Notes: generated by a model from the sequence alone, not told the origin. Positions 1 to 12,539 are shown, counted from the stretch's first letter. The stretch is DNA of 64,000 nt from Selaginella moellendorffii (GCF_000143415.4 NW_003314315.1:640946-704945), one strand, 5' to 3'. Program-made: numbers and translations.

Positions 1-11
1 GCCCTTATGAC

Positions 12-1928
12 TTGATCAGAGAAATCCCCCTTTGCCGTTTGCATCAGATGAACCTTGTCCGCATAGCATCCAAGTATGTCAACCCGGATATATATAGCTT
101 GTTCAAACAGAATGGCCTTGCAACAAATATTGGTATGTTTCTAGTCTCTTTTTGCAAGCCAGGAACAACAGAAATCATTGCTGTCACACCCGAGATTGTG
201 AATAGCTGGGATCTTATTTGGAGGAGGAACTCCCTAGAATTTGATGACATGCTTATCAGACATCCTGAGACTCGACAAATTGCGGGGACAATGTTCCAAA
301 TTATTAATGGTAACCACCGATATGGAGCTTGGATGAAGTGTATCGACGATCATTTTCGCGATAATCCTGTCTACCATATCAACGTTCCAGTCGGCCATGT
401 CTACGTGAGGGGACCTTTGGATGTCAACAGACTTATCTTGGCCTGCCAAAAGATCAATGCGTAAGTTTTATAATTTTACCTCTAACTCCACTTTAACTTG
501 TTTTGTTGTGTTTAAATGTAGGCTTGGGCAGTTCACTATTTAAAAACAAAATCTTGTCCATGACATCGAGCAACTTCGATTTTTGGCAGACTTGAGTGAG
601 GATGACATCTGCCAACATTATGGTGATGATCTCGCAACACTTGTTTGGCACTCACGCACTCGAAATGACGGTACAACTTGGTTCAACAACTCAATCAATT
701 TTATGCTCGCTGTGTGGTGTAAGGTATGTCTTTCCCTTTTATTTTATAAAAGCCTCTTTTAATTGTTTTGGTTTTTAGCCTTTGGTGAAGGTCAAGCAGG
801 ATGCTTACGAACTTGCATATCTGGAGAAGAGTTGGGAAGAGCTCTTAGCTGAGTTTGTACAAATTGAGCACAAAATTCAGTATGCAAAGTCTTCAAAGTT
901 GAAGAAACTAGTATCCCATTGCAGACAATCGTAGGCCAAAGGAGTGGCTAGAGACTATAGCCGAAATTTCTTCTCATGAATGTAAGTTTTTTATCACACT
1001 TCATTTTTCTTAATTATGCATATATTACTTTTGCAATGAACAAAACTCCAGATGACATGATTTACAATATCGCAAAATCGAAGCTTCCATATAAGTAACA
1101 GATAGAGACTCTGGCGTTCCTCAATGTCTGCTTGATGAACAGAGAGAAAGGACTACCAGAACTATTTGAGAACATGATGAGAAGGGCTGTCTACATCACG
1201 CAAACTATAAGTGAAGGTGAGAAGTTCTTGGCACCACACATTGGTGACGATCTAGATGGCACATTCATGTCTTTTGACACCTATATCAACACGTCATTGG
1301 AAGGGATCAAAGAGGGTGGCTGCCAGAGAAGTCTACAAGCACAACATCTTATGATTGCTAACATGGTCAACCTTATTTCATGCGACGTGCAGCTTATAGG
1401 TATAATATGATTTCTAAGACTGTTTTTTAATATATATTGTTACAGGTATCTTCGATATAGAGGCATGCCATTTGAGGCACCAGTTTGCACTCGACTTGTT
1501 GCAAAGGGTGTAAGGGATGGAGGAATGTATCCAACAATGTTTACGAGAGTTTCGAAGGCACGGAAGATAGAATGCCCTTGGGAGTTGGAGCTCCTAGGGA
1601 AGGAGACCTCTACACTAGATCGCGAGGAAATTATCAATGCTAACAATGATGGCAATGCAAATGACGATGGAGACGAGGATGAGGAAGCTCCAGATCAAGT
1701 TCGTGTTCCACCACCAGACAGTCAGGAACAGGCTCTAATTCAACCACCAAACAACCAAGATCCAGATCAGGTTCTACCAGTAAATAACGATGATCAAGTG
1801 GTTCACAGAATATCACGTCGACCTCGAGGTAAGCAAAAGTGAATTTTACAAACTAAAGGTGGTAATACATGCTTTTTGCAGCAATGACTGTTGGTAGTAA
1901 TTTCATTCCAGCTCGACGAGATGCTTAG
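12..1928 (+). pseudogene. ParB-like repeat-family gene, copy 1 (broken)
   Basis: Multi-exon relic; the 5' part lies off the window. Exons read as about 12-460, 522-723, 779-981, 1052-1399, 1446-1828 and 882-type short 3' exon at 1882-1928, all with GT-AG borders. The first exon encodes about 150 residues with a GNHR-YGAW motif at about 306-335, resembling the GxHRxxA signature of ParB/sulfiredoxin-fold domains (inference from motif only). The last long exon ends in an acidic, proline-rich tail. Lesions are a TAA at 541-543, a frameshift near 925, a TAA at 1096-1098 and a frameshift near 1365. A diverged second copy at 54993-57846 aligns exon by exon, including GNHR, WLxxIAEIxSH and YLxY motifs, so this is a repeated family. 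I cannot name its function. Confidence 0.55.
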
Positions 1929-4557
1929 TGAGGGATGATCATGAGATACATGAACTTTCAACATTTGGATTAGGATGGTTATTTGTTATTTCTTTGGTAT
2001 GTATATATTATAGGAGTGTAGAGTTCTATTGGTACTTTACTATATTATATTAACTATTACATGGTTATATTCTTATATTGTCAACAGAATTGAGTTTACT
2101 CTTGCAATTGCAACAAGTTGCTAATGCTAGATTTTAGAAGTAATATTTGACAAAAATTCTTTCATTGATTCAAGCAGAGTTTATTAAATACTTGAGCCAT
2201 GTATAAGTGGGATAACAACAGTGATACAACTCTTATTATTGTCTGGTTCATTTTCCCAATTTATAGTATATGGTTTATCTAAGGGGTTCCTTATTCAATG
2301 GAAGGGGTGTTGTTATAAGTTGGACTACAAATTTATAAAGTTTGGCATAATATTTAATATGCAAATCCTCCATAAAATGTGCATATATAGTAAGTGAAAA
2401 ACTTTATATAAAAGGATCATAAATAAGTTACATCACATATGAATCCACAAGTGCCTCATTTTGATATTCCTCTAGATCCCAACCCATTAATAAAAGACCC
2501 TTAATTGCCATCTATCCTTCCATGAGGAAGGGATGATATAAGGTTTAGGTATAATGCCACATTAGTTTAATAGTTGTTAGATTAATTTCAATTCAAACCA
2601 TTTACTTTTGTATATAAGCAAGGGTTTTTCTACTAATTGAATATGCATGTACTCACAATATAAAAATTCCTTAACCACCCACCAAAATTCTATAGCAATA
2701 GAAATTTTATGAGTTCATATGGCAATTATTTCAATGTCTAGTTCTTGTTGGTTAAATTATAATTTCTTTATATACATTTTCTTGTTTCTTTTCTTTCTTT
2801 CTAATTCTTAGAACATAGAGGCACAAGATTTTTAGAGCTCTTCCTATGGCAAGAATGGTTTTTATAAGATATACCCTCCTTTTCCAAAGAATAAGAGCTC
2901 ACTCACTTAGGCCCTTGTGTGGTGCAAAGAATCAATCACTCCATATTTCAACTTCATGCATGGAAATTTGCATTTGAAAAATACAAGAATGAAGCTCAGA
3001 TGTGTTAACACTTCTTTGTGGAGAAGGATCTATACTATTGTCATAGGTTTGCATTGAGGTGGTAGCAAAAGTATTTTTCACCATAAAACTTCACAAAAGT
3101 GTAAATGTTTTCCATGCTGCCACTAGTGGTTGAGCTCAACACACATTAAAAGGTATCATATAAAGGTGCACAATCTTCAATGTCATTGGTGCATGGCAAC
3201 ATCCACCCACCCTTTAGGAAGAATGGCACTGCCCAATCTGTCAATAAATCAAGTTGAAGACATTAGAGAGTAATCTTTTGATACTTGACATATACTAGTT
3301 TGCAACTCTCCTTCCTGAATCAACTCANNNNNNNNNNNNNNNNNNNNNNNNNNNNNNNNNNNNNNNNNNNNNNNNNNNNNNNNNNNNNNNNNNNNNNNNN
3401 NNNNNNNNNNNNNNNNNNNNNNNNNNNNNNNNNNNNNNNNNNNNNNNNNNNNNNNNNNNNNNNNNNNNNNNNNNNNNNNNNNNNNNNNNNNNNNNNNNNN
3501 NNNNNNNNNNNNNNNNNNNNNNNNNNNNNNNNNNNNNNNNNNNNNNNNNNNNNNNNNNNNNNNNNNNNNNNNNNNNNNNNNNNNNNNNNNNNNNNNNNNN
3601 NNNNNNNNNNNNNNNNNNNNNNNNNNNNNNNNNNNNNNNNNNNNNNNAAACAGAATCAACATGCATAGATAATTGAAGTACTTATGTTATACTAAACATT
3701 TCTATGTCTAAAACAACCCTCAACATCATAAAATCCACCAAACAAGATAAGCTTATAAAGACCCTGTGCCAAGAAAGAGAAAATGATTAGAGATTACATG
3801 GTCTTTTAGAAGAGCAATGCTTACCAATCTATGTGGGGAGCTTTTAGTTGAAGCTGCTCCCACACAGTTGTGTTGAGATCCAGTCTCCATAAATCCTACA
3901 AGAGGTCTCTCCTATAAATAGAAATGGACTCACCTTTAGATATTGTATTGATAGAGATCACCATTAAAGTAAGTCTGGCATACCAAACACAAACATCAAA
4001 TCACTATAGCAAATAAAAAAGGAGAAAAGACAATCACAAACTTGCCATACACGATCAGCTCAGTGTCTTTGATGCCTAAAACGCAAAGAAAAGAATTCTC
4101 AAAGAACGTGAGCTTCCAGATTGAAGATTTTTATCAAATTCTTATGCACGAAGCAATTGCATCATGGTGAAGGAGCTGCCACATTCTCATCTTTGCTCTT
4201 CCTAGAATTGAGCCTGAGAGCTTGCTTACCAATATCGTCGTCGCAACGCTCACTCACCTTTCCCATTTCCCGGTTAGAATTTATGTGCTAATGGAAATTG
4301 GGAATTCCTGAACAGTGTTCCGTGTCATTACAAGGATCGCAAAAACTGAGCCTCTGGCAAATGGGTTGCCATCATAAACTTTTCAGCGGAGATCTCCCTC
4401 ATGAGAAATATATTTTTTTTAGCTGATCATGTATCTTTTAAGATCTCATAGAATCCGGCATCCGTACGACAGGTAATTATAGGCTCTAAACCTTCATGAC
4501 CTAAAAAAAAAGGCTTCTAAAGGTGCGAGATTATCTTCTCTCCGGTAAGCAAGAAAT
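1929..4557. other. AT-rich intergenic region with assembly gap
   Basis: No supported gene. The sequence is AT-rich and contains 320 N at 3328-3647. Open frames running through the N block are artefacts. Nothing with a convincing splice pattern or protein motif was seen on either strand. Confidence 0.7.
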
Positions 4558-6737
4558 ATGGCTAGCATCATCCGTCGGAGTGTGCCGCCGTCGTCTCCGC
4601 CTCGTCGGGCGCCGCCTCCAGCTGCGCACAGGAGCGTGCATCCGCCTCGTCCGGGCGCGACGCCGCCCAAAACGAGAGCGCCACCACCAGGTAGGAGCAT
4701 GCCGCCGCCCAAACCATCTCCAAGGAGGGCGAGAGGAGCTCCGCCACCTCACAGCAGCGCCCACGGTCAGGCACCTTCACCAGCACCAGCAGAGCAACAC
4801 CATGGAGCAGCAAAGCAGCACAGCCACGGAGGAGCACCACCTCCAAAGCAGGACAGCCATGGAGCACCACCATCTCCACCAACAAGCCACGGAGCAGCAA
4901 AGCAGCACCAGCACAGTCCGCCACCTCCACCAACAGGCCACGGAGCAGCAAAGCAGCACCAGCACAGTCCACCACCTCCACCGCCAGGCCACGGAGCAGC
5001 AAAGCAGCACCAGCACAGTCCGCCACCTCCACCAGCAAGCCACGGAGCAGCAAAGCAGCACCATCACAGTCCGCCACCTCCACCACCAAGCCACGGAGCA
5101 CCAAAGCAGCACCAGCACAGTCCGCCACCTCCACCAGCAGGCCACGAAGCAGCAAAGCAGCACCAGCACAGTCCGCCACCTCCACCAACAGGCCACGGAG
5201 CAGCAAAGCAGCACCAGCACAGTCCACCACCTCCACCGCCAGGCCACGGAGCAGCAAAGCAGCACCAGCACAGTCCGCCACCTCCACCAGCAAGCCACGG
5301 AGCAGCAAAGCAGCACCATCACAGTCCGCCACCTCCACCACCAAGCCACGGAGCACCAAAGCAGCACCAGCACAGTCCGCCACCTCCACCAGCAGGCCAC
5401 GAAGCAGCAAAGCAGCACCAGCACAGTCCGCCACCTCCACCAACAAGCCATGGATCAAAGCAGCACAGCCACGGAGGAGGAGGAGCAAAGCAGCACCCAC
5501 CTCCACCAGCAAAGCAGCATACAGGGCCGCCACCTTCTTCCGGGACAACCACTTGGCGACCAAGGAGGTTTGGGCCGCCGCCACCTCCACCAGCAAAGAA
5601 GCATACAGGGCCTGGGACAACCACTTGGTGGCCAAGGCCCGCTCATGACACGATAACATGGCAACCAGGGTCGCCTGTCTTTCACATGTTTTCATCGCCG
5701 CCTCCGCCTGGCCCCTTGTCTATTGCTCCGCCTCTGGGGTCGTCATCATCAACAGCAGCAGCAGCAGCGGCAGCATTTGCGACACCGGGGCTGCTTGCGG
5801 CAGGCATCGTTCTTTTCCTGCTTGCTATGGTGGCCATCGTCACCGGCATCTGGATACTCGTGAAGGGAAGAAGAAAGAAGGCGAATGACATCCTGGTGCG
5901 CTACGTCTGGAGCAGCCATCTTCCTGGCAGTGGCAGCAACAGCAGCAGTCAGCGAGAGTATCTCGTTCCCTTGAGCAAGATTGAGGACGCAGAGCTCCGG
6001 AACAAGCTCGACTCTTTCGTTCAAGAGAGGAGCAAGCAGCAGCGTCGACCGTCGCAGCTAAATGCCAGCACAAAGGTGGCCAGTCCTCCACTCGCGAGGC
6101 CTCCAAGCCGACTGCCACCTTCGGCTTTTCTCAAGATGAATCCAATCTATGGTGCTGCTACCGATTCGGTTGCCGACCGCCTGACACCGCCATTGGGACG
6201 AGATCCACCAGCAGCGATCCACGGAGTCGACGAGCACAAGAAGGTGCCAAGAGCTTCTCTTCCGGAGGATCCATTCTTGTCGAGTGCTGCTCGTCGGAGC
6301 GGCAATGATCGAAGAGCCCAGGAACAGGCTGTGGATCCAGTGTCTCGCCGTGGCACTGTGTTCGATCCTGGGGATGCTTTCGTTGCTCGGCTCGCGGCAG
6401 CAGCAGAGGAGCGACCTGAGATGGAGAAGCACATGCAAAGGATCATCGAGTTTGGGATGAGGAAGCCCCGCAACAAGCACTCCCACAGGTAAGTCTTCAT
6501 GCTTGAGAGATAGAACAAGGGACTAAGGAGCACTTTTAGGATCCGTGAGGTGGAGAATCTGGAGAAGCCCGTGGTTGAGGCAAATCACTCGGCCAATTCT
6601 GGAAGTTCGCATTTGGCTGCTCGTGTACACGACTCAGATGCCAAGGTAAACAGTCTCCATGCCTCGGGTTGAAGTCTAACTTCTGTTTGAACTAGCCTTC
6701 CACCTCGGAGGTTAAGCTTGAGCTCGACGGAGCTTAA
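4558..6737 (+). CDS. Pro/His-rich repeat, single-pass membrane protein (extensin-like ectodomain)
   Basis: Three exons (4558-6488, 6540-6645, 6696-6737) give about 692 residues. Residues 1-120 are Pro-rich. Residues about 120-300 are tandem 17-residue units with the core KQHQHSPPPPP. A hydrophobic span at about residues 410-440 (51-coded GLLAAGIVLFLLAMVAIV) is followed by GRRKK, giving one membrane segment with a basic stop-transfer. The C-terminal 250 residues are polar with no kinase or FH2 domain recognised. The layout of a Pro-rich stretch, one membrane helix and a tail resembles PERK-type receptors and class I formins without their catalytic domains. No N-terminal signal peptide is visible from this ATG, so either an upstream exon is missed or the helix serves as a signal anchor. 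Splice joins keep the frame to TAA at 6735-6737. Confidence 0.65.
4931..5440 (+). repeat. Coding higher-order tandem repeat (2 x 255 bp of 51-bp units)
   Basis: The block 4931-5185 is repeated at 5186-5440. Each 255-bp block is five 51-bp (17-residue) units, and the two blocks encode identical protein. Partial units flank them. Because 51 is divisible by 3, the array keeps several other frames open, producing spurious long ORFs on both strands. Confidence 0.85.
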
Positions 6738-7561
6738 AGCGAAAGGAGGTACGCTTTTCGGTCGTTTTGGACTGATGATACGCTTGAGGTTGCAGGCACA
6801 GAATGAAGATTCATGAAACAAATTACTTCGGTTTTCTTAAACCGCAACAAGAAAAGGCAGGTCCATGGTAAATTATAACAGATGGAGAAGTCTGGAGACA
6901 TTTGAATTAGGAGAAGGCAACGAGACAACTGCTCTTCATTAAGACAACAGAGAGACATTGAATTGGGAGATAATATTGCAAGTCTCAAACAAGGCAACGA
7001 GACAACTGCTCTTCATTAAGACAGCAGAGAGACATTAAATTAGGAAATTATGATTTGCAAATCTCAAACAAGGCAACGAGACAACAGCTCTTCATGAAGA
7101 CAACAGAGAGACATAGAATTTTCTTGTTCCTGTTTTTAAAAAATTTAAACTTTCGAAACGATTTTACAACATTTCTTATCGTAAGTAGCGTGGACTGAGT
7201 AGTCAGCGTTAGTCCACACGTTCACATCGAAGCAGATCAAATGCTTATTAGAACAGGATTGAGTAGATTAGCTCACTTAGTCCAAACAGTCCACAACGAA
7301 AAGTAAACAGAGATCATTAGACCACACGCTCACAACGAAGGTAATAAATAGCAGATCAAATGACACGATCGAGTAGATTAGCTCAGTAGATGCGTTGACC
7401 TGTAGTCAACGTTAGTCCAAACAGTAAAAGTAAACAGAAATAGTAACGAGCTCATTAGAACAGTAATGAGATAGCGTTGACTGATAGTAGTCAGCGTTAG
7501 TCCACACGTTGACAACGAGCTTTACCACCCAAGAGTCATGGCGTGGTAATGAATGGATCAA
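6738..7561. repeat. Intergenic region with two short-repeat clusters
   Basis: Between the 3' ends of two convergent genes. At 6916-7122 a unit of about 77-79 bp beginning GGCAACGAGACAACWGCTCT is repeated three times. At about 7185-7515 a looser repeat recurs with cores such as AGTCAGCGTTAGTCCACACG. No gene seen. Confidence 0.6.
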
Positions 7562-10500
7562 TCAATCCACCATGGATAATGGATTGGAGGGCTTGAAAGC
7601 GAGGCTAGTCTCCGCCACCTTCTCTGCGAAAGAGTGCCTCAAACAAGCCGGGAGCTGCGCGCTTAGCTTGCCGCCCCCCATCTTGAGCTTGCCACTGCTG
7701 CTACTCTTGCTCACTCCTTGCGGCTTGGCATTGCTCGCGGGAGCCTGGGCTTTCCCCGTTTCCAAGACGCTAGCCTCGCTAGCTTTTTTCCGCTTCTTCG
7801 CATCCACCATCGCCTTTTCTTTCTCGTTCTCTTCTTCCTCCGGTTCCAGAGTCGTCGCAACCTCGTCAAGCTCGTCCACCCTCTCCCTGTTCTTGACGTT
7901 GTCCTCGCCCTTGATCTTCTCCTCGACGTTGCTATCTTCGGGCTCCTTCAAGTGGAGAAGCTTGTGGCCGCCCGACCCCGTCCAGATGCCTATAGAGTCT
8001 TTGAGCAGCTCCAGGAAAGTTTCCAGCTTCTTGAAGCCACACCCCGCGTGATCCAGTGCGTAGCCGTAGTGCTGCTGGAAGTCCCCCTTGAGCCTCGCCA
8101 GAGGATAGCCGGACTTGCAGCTCGGGATGCTCTCGAGCAGCAAAGCTTTGCAGTCGGCTCTCATCTTGGCTGGGAAGTCGACAGCAGCACCCTTTGGTGA
8201 TGGCTGCTGCCTCGCTGCTGCTGCTGCCTCCACAGGAGCCTGTGCCAGGCTTTCCCTCTCCCTCGAGGCCGTCGAGGAGGCTTTCTTTGTCGCGGAAGTG
8301 AGCACTATATCTCCCGACTGGAGATGCTCGAGCCTGACGATATCGGAGAACTGCTCTAACAACGTACTCGTACTAGAGAAGCCAAGCTCGCTGGCCTCGA
8401 GCTTCAGCTTACACTCGGCTTCGAATTCCTTGCAAACGGATGCCAGGTCGCAGACACCCCTCCTGCCGATGAACAACGGCAGCCAGCCTCTTAGCCTGTG
8501 CATGATATCGCTCGTCCCTGGCGCCTTGTCCTTGTCTTTCTCCTTCTCCTTCGTCTTGACTTGCGTTACCACAGTCGTCCCGGGGGGATAAAGCTTGCAG
8601 AGACCAGGCCTGGGATACGATATCTGGACCACGTCCGGGAACTTCTTCATGAGATCCAGCAACTTCGCATGGCCGAGAGCCTGGTGGTCGAGTGTCAAAC
8701 CCCTCGCGGTCTTGAACTCCTGACGAACCAGCGATATGTCGTAGCCATCAACCGTGAGCACCGACGGCAGCCACGACTTGAGCTCCTTCACGACCGAAAC
8801 CGGCGGCTCCTTGGCGATCTTGGCCGGGCTCTCGTAGTGCTGCTTTGCGACGCTCGCGACAGGAGCTACAACCTGGAGCTTGACTTCTGCCTGCTTCGTC
8901 ACGTGTATAGCTGGTTCTTCCACGCATTTCTCTCGTTCTATCTGCGTCGGTCGACTTGGAGGCTCTGGAGGATGACGCTGGGCCCGGGCTGGTGGTGGTG
9001 GCCCTTCCAAAGTCACAGGAACAGGCTTGGCGAGCACGTCAAGCGTCGTTTCTTCCAGAACTTTGTTGACTACGTCAATGGCTGTCCTCTCGTAGTTCAC
9101 CAGCTCTTCCGAGACCGCAGACTGATGCACCACATCCACTGCCTTCTCTTCGAGTACAGCAGTGCACGCAGGTCCTGCCATGGGGTTCCTGGAGATGGTG
9201 ATCCCGAGAGGCGACCACGTTCGAGGATGTGGCTTTATCCATAGTCGAACGAGAATGGCTAACTGGATGACGTTGTAGATTTGTGCTAGACTCAAGTCCG
9301 TGAGCCTACCAACGCGATGTGCTCTAAGGATCAATGCTGCATCATACCTGAAAGTCATTGAGACGAGTAAGAAAACCACTTGTTCAGCAAGGAGCAAAGA
9401 CTTACTGGTTCGCGGCATTGATGAAAACATGCACCCTTTCGCTGCAAAGATAGCTCCGGAAGTCGCTCCAGATATCAGCATCGTACTCCTGGCACAGATT
9501 TGGGTCGACGTAAGGCCACAAATCGTAGCCAGCCGGCAGAAAAATCTCCTCGGCGCCACCAACACCAGCGTTTTTAATCGCCAGCTCTCCCAGCTTCACG
9601 CCTTCTTCCAGCGCTCTCCGCAAGTTAAAGCCCAGCGCCTGCTTCTCCCCGTAGACAACGCAGTTGTAGATGTTGGCCTCGGTCGGGAGCATCATCTCGA
9701 CCTTGAGCGTGTCCAGCACTCGCCTTATCAGCTCTCGACCGTAGTAGAAATCCTGCTCGCCACCAAAGTCCGGACCGCCAAACCACTGCGACCTCGCAGC
9801 TCCAAAACCCTCGGACGATCTCCCGGAGAAGCACTGCGGCGACGAAGGCCACTGGAGAAACAGCGGCCGGTTGATATCGTCCCTGGGAGCATACTGCTGC
9901 TGCAAAGGTGGCGGCTGCCGCATCTCGGCCATCATCTGGTGCCCCGGAGACCGGTAGCCTGGAACCATGAAAGGTGGCCGAGCTATCGGCCCGACGGCGT
10001 TCTCCATTCTACCACCACCATTGGGAGCGAGTGGCCTGGCACCGGGAGGAAGCCCGAAAGCCTTGACGTCCCTTGGAACTGATAAGTAGCTCACCTCGGC
10101 TCGAGCGAGGCGAGTCCAGTACCACACCGTCCGGGCCGAGTTGAGTAGCGACTCCGAGACGTGGACTCCCTCGGGCCGGACGAGAAGAACGTTGAATCGT
10201 TTCATCTGGAGCCTGTGGAGCAGCGGGGAGAAATCCTGGTCGCCGGAGATGAGCACCACATTCGCTGGAGGAGGATTGTCGCTCGTCCAAAATGCCATGT
10301 TCATCAGGATCGCCTTGTCGCTCGCTTCCTTCCTCCCTGGAAGGAGAGAAAAATTCGATCATCCAAAGTCCAGCTCAAAGGATGCATACTCTCTCGTGAG
10401 AAAGAAAAGCACACAATCGCAGCTCAAGGAAGAAAGAAGAGATCAAGCTCATCCCATGAGCCCTTTGCTCGAATGGAGCTCATAGAGAGATTCTCTGGCT

Positions 10501-10792
10501 CAAGCATCCTGGAAGTTCTTAGGTCCGAGAGAAATTTTGGAAGAATTCTCACTGCGAACTCACCCGATGGGATGTGATTGAGGGAGATTCCTGTGCTGGT
10601 GAGCGCGTTCTGGACGTGCCGGGTGAGCTGATACGTATCGCCGTAAGCCGAGATGGTGAGTGGGCCGAAGAAATTGAAGGCGTGGAGCACATTGCTGATG
10701 TTGCGCGCGATGTGGAAGGGATTCACATCCGCGGGCGGCCGGCAGTTCTCGATGTCCCACCACACCGATGTCTTGGCCACTGACGCCTCCAT
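7562..10792 (-). CDS. NYN-domain / OST-HTH (LOTUS) RNA-binding protein, MARF1-like
   Basis: Three exons on the minus strand (10564-10792, 9406-10336, 7562-9347) join in frame to 981 residues. The N-terminus is a NYN (PIN-like) domain: SVWWDIENC, ASDKAIL and LISGDQDFS supply the acidic residues expected of the nuclease fold. The middle has a Pro-rich linker and a first helical module near residue 255. The C-terminal half holds three OST-HTH/LOTUS-like modules, starting SWLPSVL, GWLPLFI and CKALLLE, followed by a Lys/Glu-rich tail. Family members pair a nuclease-like domain with RNA-binding LOTUS domains in post-transcriptional control; the target here is unknown. It is transcribed divergently from the MTP12-like gene, 99 bp away. 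A truncated copy of exon 3 lies at 43.1 kb. Confidence 0.85.
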
Positions 10793-10891
10793 TCCTCCCA
10801 GATCGAGCTTACCGCGCGCACCAGCAACACACTAGCGGCCTCCAAGAACCCTAGAAATGCCCCAGGAACCCTAAAATTTCGGCGCCTTGGT
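10793..10891. promoter_or_regulatory. Compact bidirectional promoter with telo-box motifs
   Basis: Only 99 bp separate the two divergent start codons. The interval carries AACCCTAG at about 10848 and AACCCTAAAA at about 10867, matching the plant telo-box (AAACCCTA). Both transcripts must begin inside or overlap each other's leader. No TATA box is evident. Confidence 0.5.
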
Positions 10892-12539
10892 ATGGCCGGA
10901 TCGAGCGATGGCGCCAGTCGCTGGATCGAGGCGAGCTCGCGTCTCAGCAGCAGCAGGCACAGTCTTGGATCGGCGAGGTGAGATCTAGCTTTTCTCTTGC
11001 GCTTTCTATGGTGGATGGATTTCTCGTTCCAGACAGGCGCCACAGCTTGCATTCTTCGTCCTGGGAAAGTTCTTGAGGCTGCTGTCAGTGTACGCGCTGT
11101 TCAAGTTCCTCTCGGCGAGAAATGGGACCGAATCGATCGTCGTCTTCACGTTTGTGTGCTCGCTCGCCTCTGGAGCACTCTTTTTGATCTTCCAGAGGCC
11201 TTGGCGTGGACGACCGCTCACAACTTCACAGGTTTGGGTCTCCACTTTCTTTCTTCCATTCTTTCTTCTTCTCTCGAGTCACTTCTTCGTGATGTGTGCT
11301 TTTTCTTCCAGGATTCTTTCTTTCTCTTTATCTCTCGAGTGACTTGTTTGTGATCCTTGCTTCGCAGATTTATCTAACAGCATTGAATGGGGGAGTTCTC
11401 GCTCTTGCGCTTCTTCTCTGGGGGAAGAGCTTACAAGCTTGCGGTCCAGTGAGGTTTCCCACTTTGCTTCTTCTTGTTCTTCCATGATCTTCCATGACGT
11501 TTTCTTCCAGGACAGTGCTGGCCGAGTACACAGGCGCGATGCTTGGAGCGGCATCGACGCTTGTTCTTGGCCGAGGCGGCCATAAGTGGAAGAAGGTGAC
11601 AAGGTAACACCACTTCTTACAGCGATCTCACCTTAGAAATCTCTCCAGGGTGGTGGACTAGCGGCAATGCTGGTTGCGTTTTACGTTCTTTTCAGAGGAT
11701 GGACGATTGCGTCCTTGTCCCCGTTCTATATCCTTTACACAATCGAAGCCATGGATGGGATCATAACTTAACTCCTTCGCACCGGCTGGGAGCAGCGACA
11801 GTGACGAACAAGGCCGTGTTGGACTGGGCCCGATAACCATGTCCATCGCCGCTGGTACCCTTTTCGCTCTACGAAGAATAGTAGCTCGGCGTGTTTCGAT
11901 CAAGGCAAGCTTCTTTGCATGGAGTTTTGAGATGTGAAACTAATGCTACTCGTTCTTTTGCCCAGGCTACAATGAAGAAGCGGCTACATTCCATAACAGT
12001 CGCTGCCGCGACTTGCTTCCTTTTTCCATTCGCGATGCTTCAGCTGTCTTTGGGGGTCTGTATATGTCTCGTTTGATCTTTTCTTTTTCTATATCATCCA
12101 GATCAATTCTTCTTAGCAGGAAACCTCCCCGACTACCGAAGCTCACGGATCACCGGCATGGGCTTACATGAGCACCATAGTGTTTGGAATGGTAGCTGGC
12201 TTTTACGTGGACAATTACGCTGAAGAAAGGTAAGAAATTTTGAGATTCTCCTTGCTTCTAATCTCTTTAATCCAGGTTGCATATACTTGCAACGTCGTCG
12301 GAGCATCTTCTCGTCACATCCGTGTTGCTAATAGTTCTCGAGCTCGTTATTTACCAGATGGATTTCTCGCTCGTGGGATTCTTGATTTGCTCCTCGCTTC
12401 TGGGACTCGGTATGCTTTTGTCTCGAGGAAAACATACCATTCTCTAAATTCTTCTCCTTGATCTTTCTCAGGTATATATGAATCCACTTCCTCGGAAAAG
12501 CTACCATCCGAGATTGTATCAAGCACACCTCCAATGTGA
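10892..12539 (+). CDS. MTP12-like (ZnT5-type) N-terminal membrane domain protein, lacking the cation-efflux domain
   Basis: Ten small exons (10892-10977, 11033-11231, 11368-11453, 11511-11595, 11649-11727, 11783-11904, 11966-12055, 12120-12229, 12276-12409, 12472-12539) give 352 residues rich in membrane helices. Features such as VLAEYTGA, MKKRLHS and TIVFGMVAG resemble the non-CDF N-terminal half of plant MTP12/animal ZnT5 zinc transporters (recalled similarity, not searched). The frame stops at TGA 12537-12539, just where the CDF transporter domain would begin in MTP12, and a PPR gene follows 87 bp later. So it is either a stand-alone partner subunit or a truncated gene. Intron 5 is AT-AC; intron 6 has a GC donor (GCAAGC). 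Confidence 0.65.
11728..11782 (+). other. U12-type AT-AC intron (55 nt)
   Basis: The intron starts ATATCCTTTA, the canonical U12 5' splice site, and ends in AC. A branch-site-like CTTAACTCC lies with its branch A about 11 nt from the 3' end. Removing it restores the frame (PF-S-AGSSD); without it there is a TAA and then a TGA. Confidence 0.8.

Noticed and set aside
3249-3668. ORFs spanning the N block
   Set aside because: Translation through unknown bases; an artefact of the gap.
4523-5695. Several long ORFs on both strands overlapping the proline-rich gene
   Set aside because: They are kept open by the 51-bp repeat; only the 4558 frame has a membrane segment and correct splicing downstream.
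8115-9244. Plus-strand ORFs of 150-250 residues opposite the NYN/OST-HTH gene
   Set aside because: Antisense shadows of a GC-rich coding exon with no motifs or splice support.
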